Part shown: positions 62,978 through 64,000 of the stretch, piece after piece | How positions within the stretch are numbered: position 1 is the stretch's first letter | Layout of the letters: each line of letters opens with the position of its first letter | Assembly (NCBI RefSeq): GCF_002813445.1 | Contig: NZ_PHHD01000001.1 | Span: 4,588,001-4,652,000 of the forward strand | Origin: Pseudomonas tolaasii NCPPB 2192 | Lineage (GTDB): Bacteria > Pseudomonadota > Gammaproteobacteria > Pseudomonadales > Pseudomonadaceae | Length of the DNA stretch: 64,000 nucleotides | Reading direction: 5' to 3' | The notes under the pieces: model-generated | The model's input: the letters and a program-made list of their open reading frames with translations, nothing else | Databases searched by the model: none | What the model was told of the DNA's origin: nothing | Translations under genes and position numbers: made by a program

Positions 62978-64000
62978 ATGCAATACACTCGACTGGGCAA
63001 CTCCGGCCTGCAAGTCTCGCGCCTGTGTCTGGGCACCATGAACATGGGCACCCCGGACTGGAAACCGTGGATCTTCGACGAAAAGCAAAGTGAGCCCATC
63101 GTCGCCCACGCCCTGGCCAACGGCGTCAATTTCATCGACCTGGCCGACTTCTACTCCGCCGGCGTCGGCGAAGAAGTGGTGGGGCGCATCCTCAAGCGCG
63201 TGGCGCGGCGCGACGACATCGTGGTCACCACCAAGGTCGGCTACGGCACCCGCACCGGCCTCAACGCCAGTGGCCATTCGCGCAAGCACATCATGGACAG
63301 CATCGACCTGTCCCTGAGCCGCCTCGGCATGGATTACGTCGACGTGTTCATGCTGCATTACTTCGACGTGAACACCCCGGTCGAAGAAACCATGGGCGCG
63401 CTGAACGACATCGTGCGTTCCGGCAAGGCCCGCTATATCGGCGTGTCCACCATGCTCACCGGCCAGTTGGCCAAGATCCTCATGGCCTGCGAGCGCAACG
63501 GCTGGGTCAAGCCGATCAACATGCAGCTGCAACTGAACTGCGCTTACCGTGAAGAAGAGCGCGAGATGATCCCGTTCTGCCGCGACCAGGGCCTGGGCGT
63601 TTCGGTGTTCAGCCCGCTGGCTCGTGGCTTGTTGACGGGTGAAGTGCAGTCCACCCGCAACCAGACCGACTTCTTTACCCAGCAGATGTACGCCGACCAG
63701 GCGTCGTTCGACATCGCCCACTCGGTGCAACGCGTAGCCCGCGCCCGTGGGGTGTCCAACGCGCAGATCGCCCAGGCCTGGGTTGCCAACCACCCCGGCG
63801 TGGATGTGATGCTGGTGGGGGCCGACACCACCGAACAATTTGACAGCGCCCTGGCCGCCCTGGACACCCAACTGGACGCCGAAGAGCTGCATGAGCTGGA
63901 GCGCAATTACACCCCGTGCGACGTGATCAACGATTACACCGCCGGCAAACGCATCCTGCGTGAGGCCCGTCCGGGCCTGGACCGTTTCAACCTGATCGAG
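62978..64000 (+). CDS. Aldo/keto reductase (3' partial)
   Basis: 341 codons with no stop before the window end. ATG at 62978 with AGGAG 7 bases upstream. It opens MQYTRLGNSGLQVSRLCLG, typical of the TIM-barrel NADPH-dependent family. The catalytic tetrad is visible: Asp and Tyr in FIDLADFYSAG, Lys in VTTKVGYG and His in FMLHYFD. The nucleotide-binding end (SVFSPLARGLLTGE, then later VGADTTEQF) is also present. It reduces an aldehyde or ketone; the substrate is unknown. The tight spacing after the Fae-like gene suggests the two act on a common aldehyde. The end at about residue 341 must be near the real C-terminus. Confidence 0.94.
   Translation, partial: MQYTRLGNSGLQVSRLCLGTMNMGTPDWKPWIFDEKQSEPIVAHALANGVNFIDLADFYSAGVGEEVVGRILKRVARRDDIVVTTKVGYGTRTGLNASGHSRKHIMDSIDLSLSRLGMDYVDVFMLHYFDVNTPVEETMGALNDIVRSGKARYIGVSTMLTGQLAKILMACERNGWVKPINMQLQLNCAYREEEREMIPFCRDQGLGVSVFSPLARGLLTGEVQSTRNQTDFFTQQMYADQASFDIAHSVQRVARARGVSNAQIAQAWVANHPGVDVMLVGADTTEQFDSALAALDTQLDAEELHELERNYTPCDVINDYTAGKRILREARPGLDRFNLIE

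Overview
The window comes from a fluorescent Pseudomonas. The GC-rich genes, the Pseudomonas-type NrdB with an Ala-rich N-terminus, REP-like elements and a lipopeptide locus flanked by macAB all point that way. About 52 kb encodes three collinear nonribosomal peptide synthetases (NRPS). Specificity codes read by eye give Ser-Leu-Val-Ser | Leu-Val-Val-Gln-Leu-Val | Thr-Thr-Ile-Hse-Dab-Lys. This matches residues 3-18 of tolaasin I, the mushroom brown-blotch lipopeptide (residue 6 is Gln in the related sessilin). The condensation-domain subtypes (dual C/E everywhere except modules 16 and 17) reproduce the known D/L pattern of tolaasin. The start of the first synthetase (expected Dhb1-Pro2 modules) lies upstream of the window.

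Layout: 1-10774 first NRPS (5' partial); 10771-30171 second NRPS, overlapping it by 4 bases; 30172-30827 intergenic region with a hairpin terminator, three tandem 135-bp REP-like units, a syr-syp-box-like palindrome and a second terminator-like hairpin; 30828-52001 third NRPS ending in two thioesterases; 52123-55235 macA-macB export pair; 55245-55283 bidirectional terminator. On the minus strand follow a diaminobutyrate aminotransferase (supplies Dab17) and a LuxR-type regulator. Next come a LysE exporter and a translationally coupled clavaminate-synthase-like Fe(II)/2-oxoglutarate amino-acid hydroxylase, divergent from a LysR regulator. Right of this is core genome: nrdB (minus) with a sigma70 promoter overlapped by NrdR boxes, then a divergent pair encoding a formaldehyde-activating-enzyme homologue and an aldo/keto reductase (cut by the window end).

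Working model: NRPS1-3 assemble the lipopeptide, the tandem thioesterases close the lactone, MacAB exports it, the aminotransferase makes Dab, and the LuxR protein probably activates the locus. The hydroxylase/LysE/LysR unit has no obvious place in known tolaasin chemistry and is the most interesting unexplained part. Adenylation domains of equal specificity (Ser3/Ser6; Val5/Val8/Val9) are nearly identical in DNA, showing recent internal recombination. All functional statements are from reading the sequence; no database search was run.
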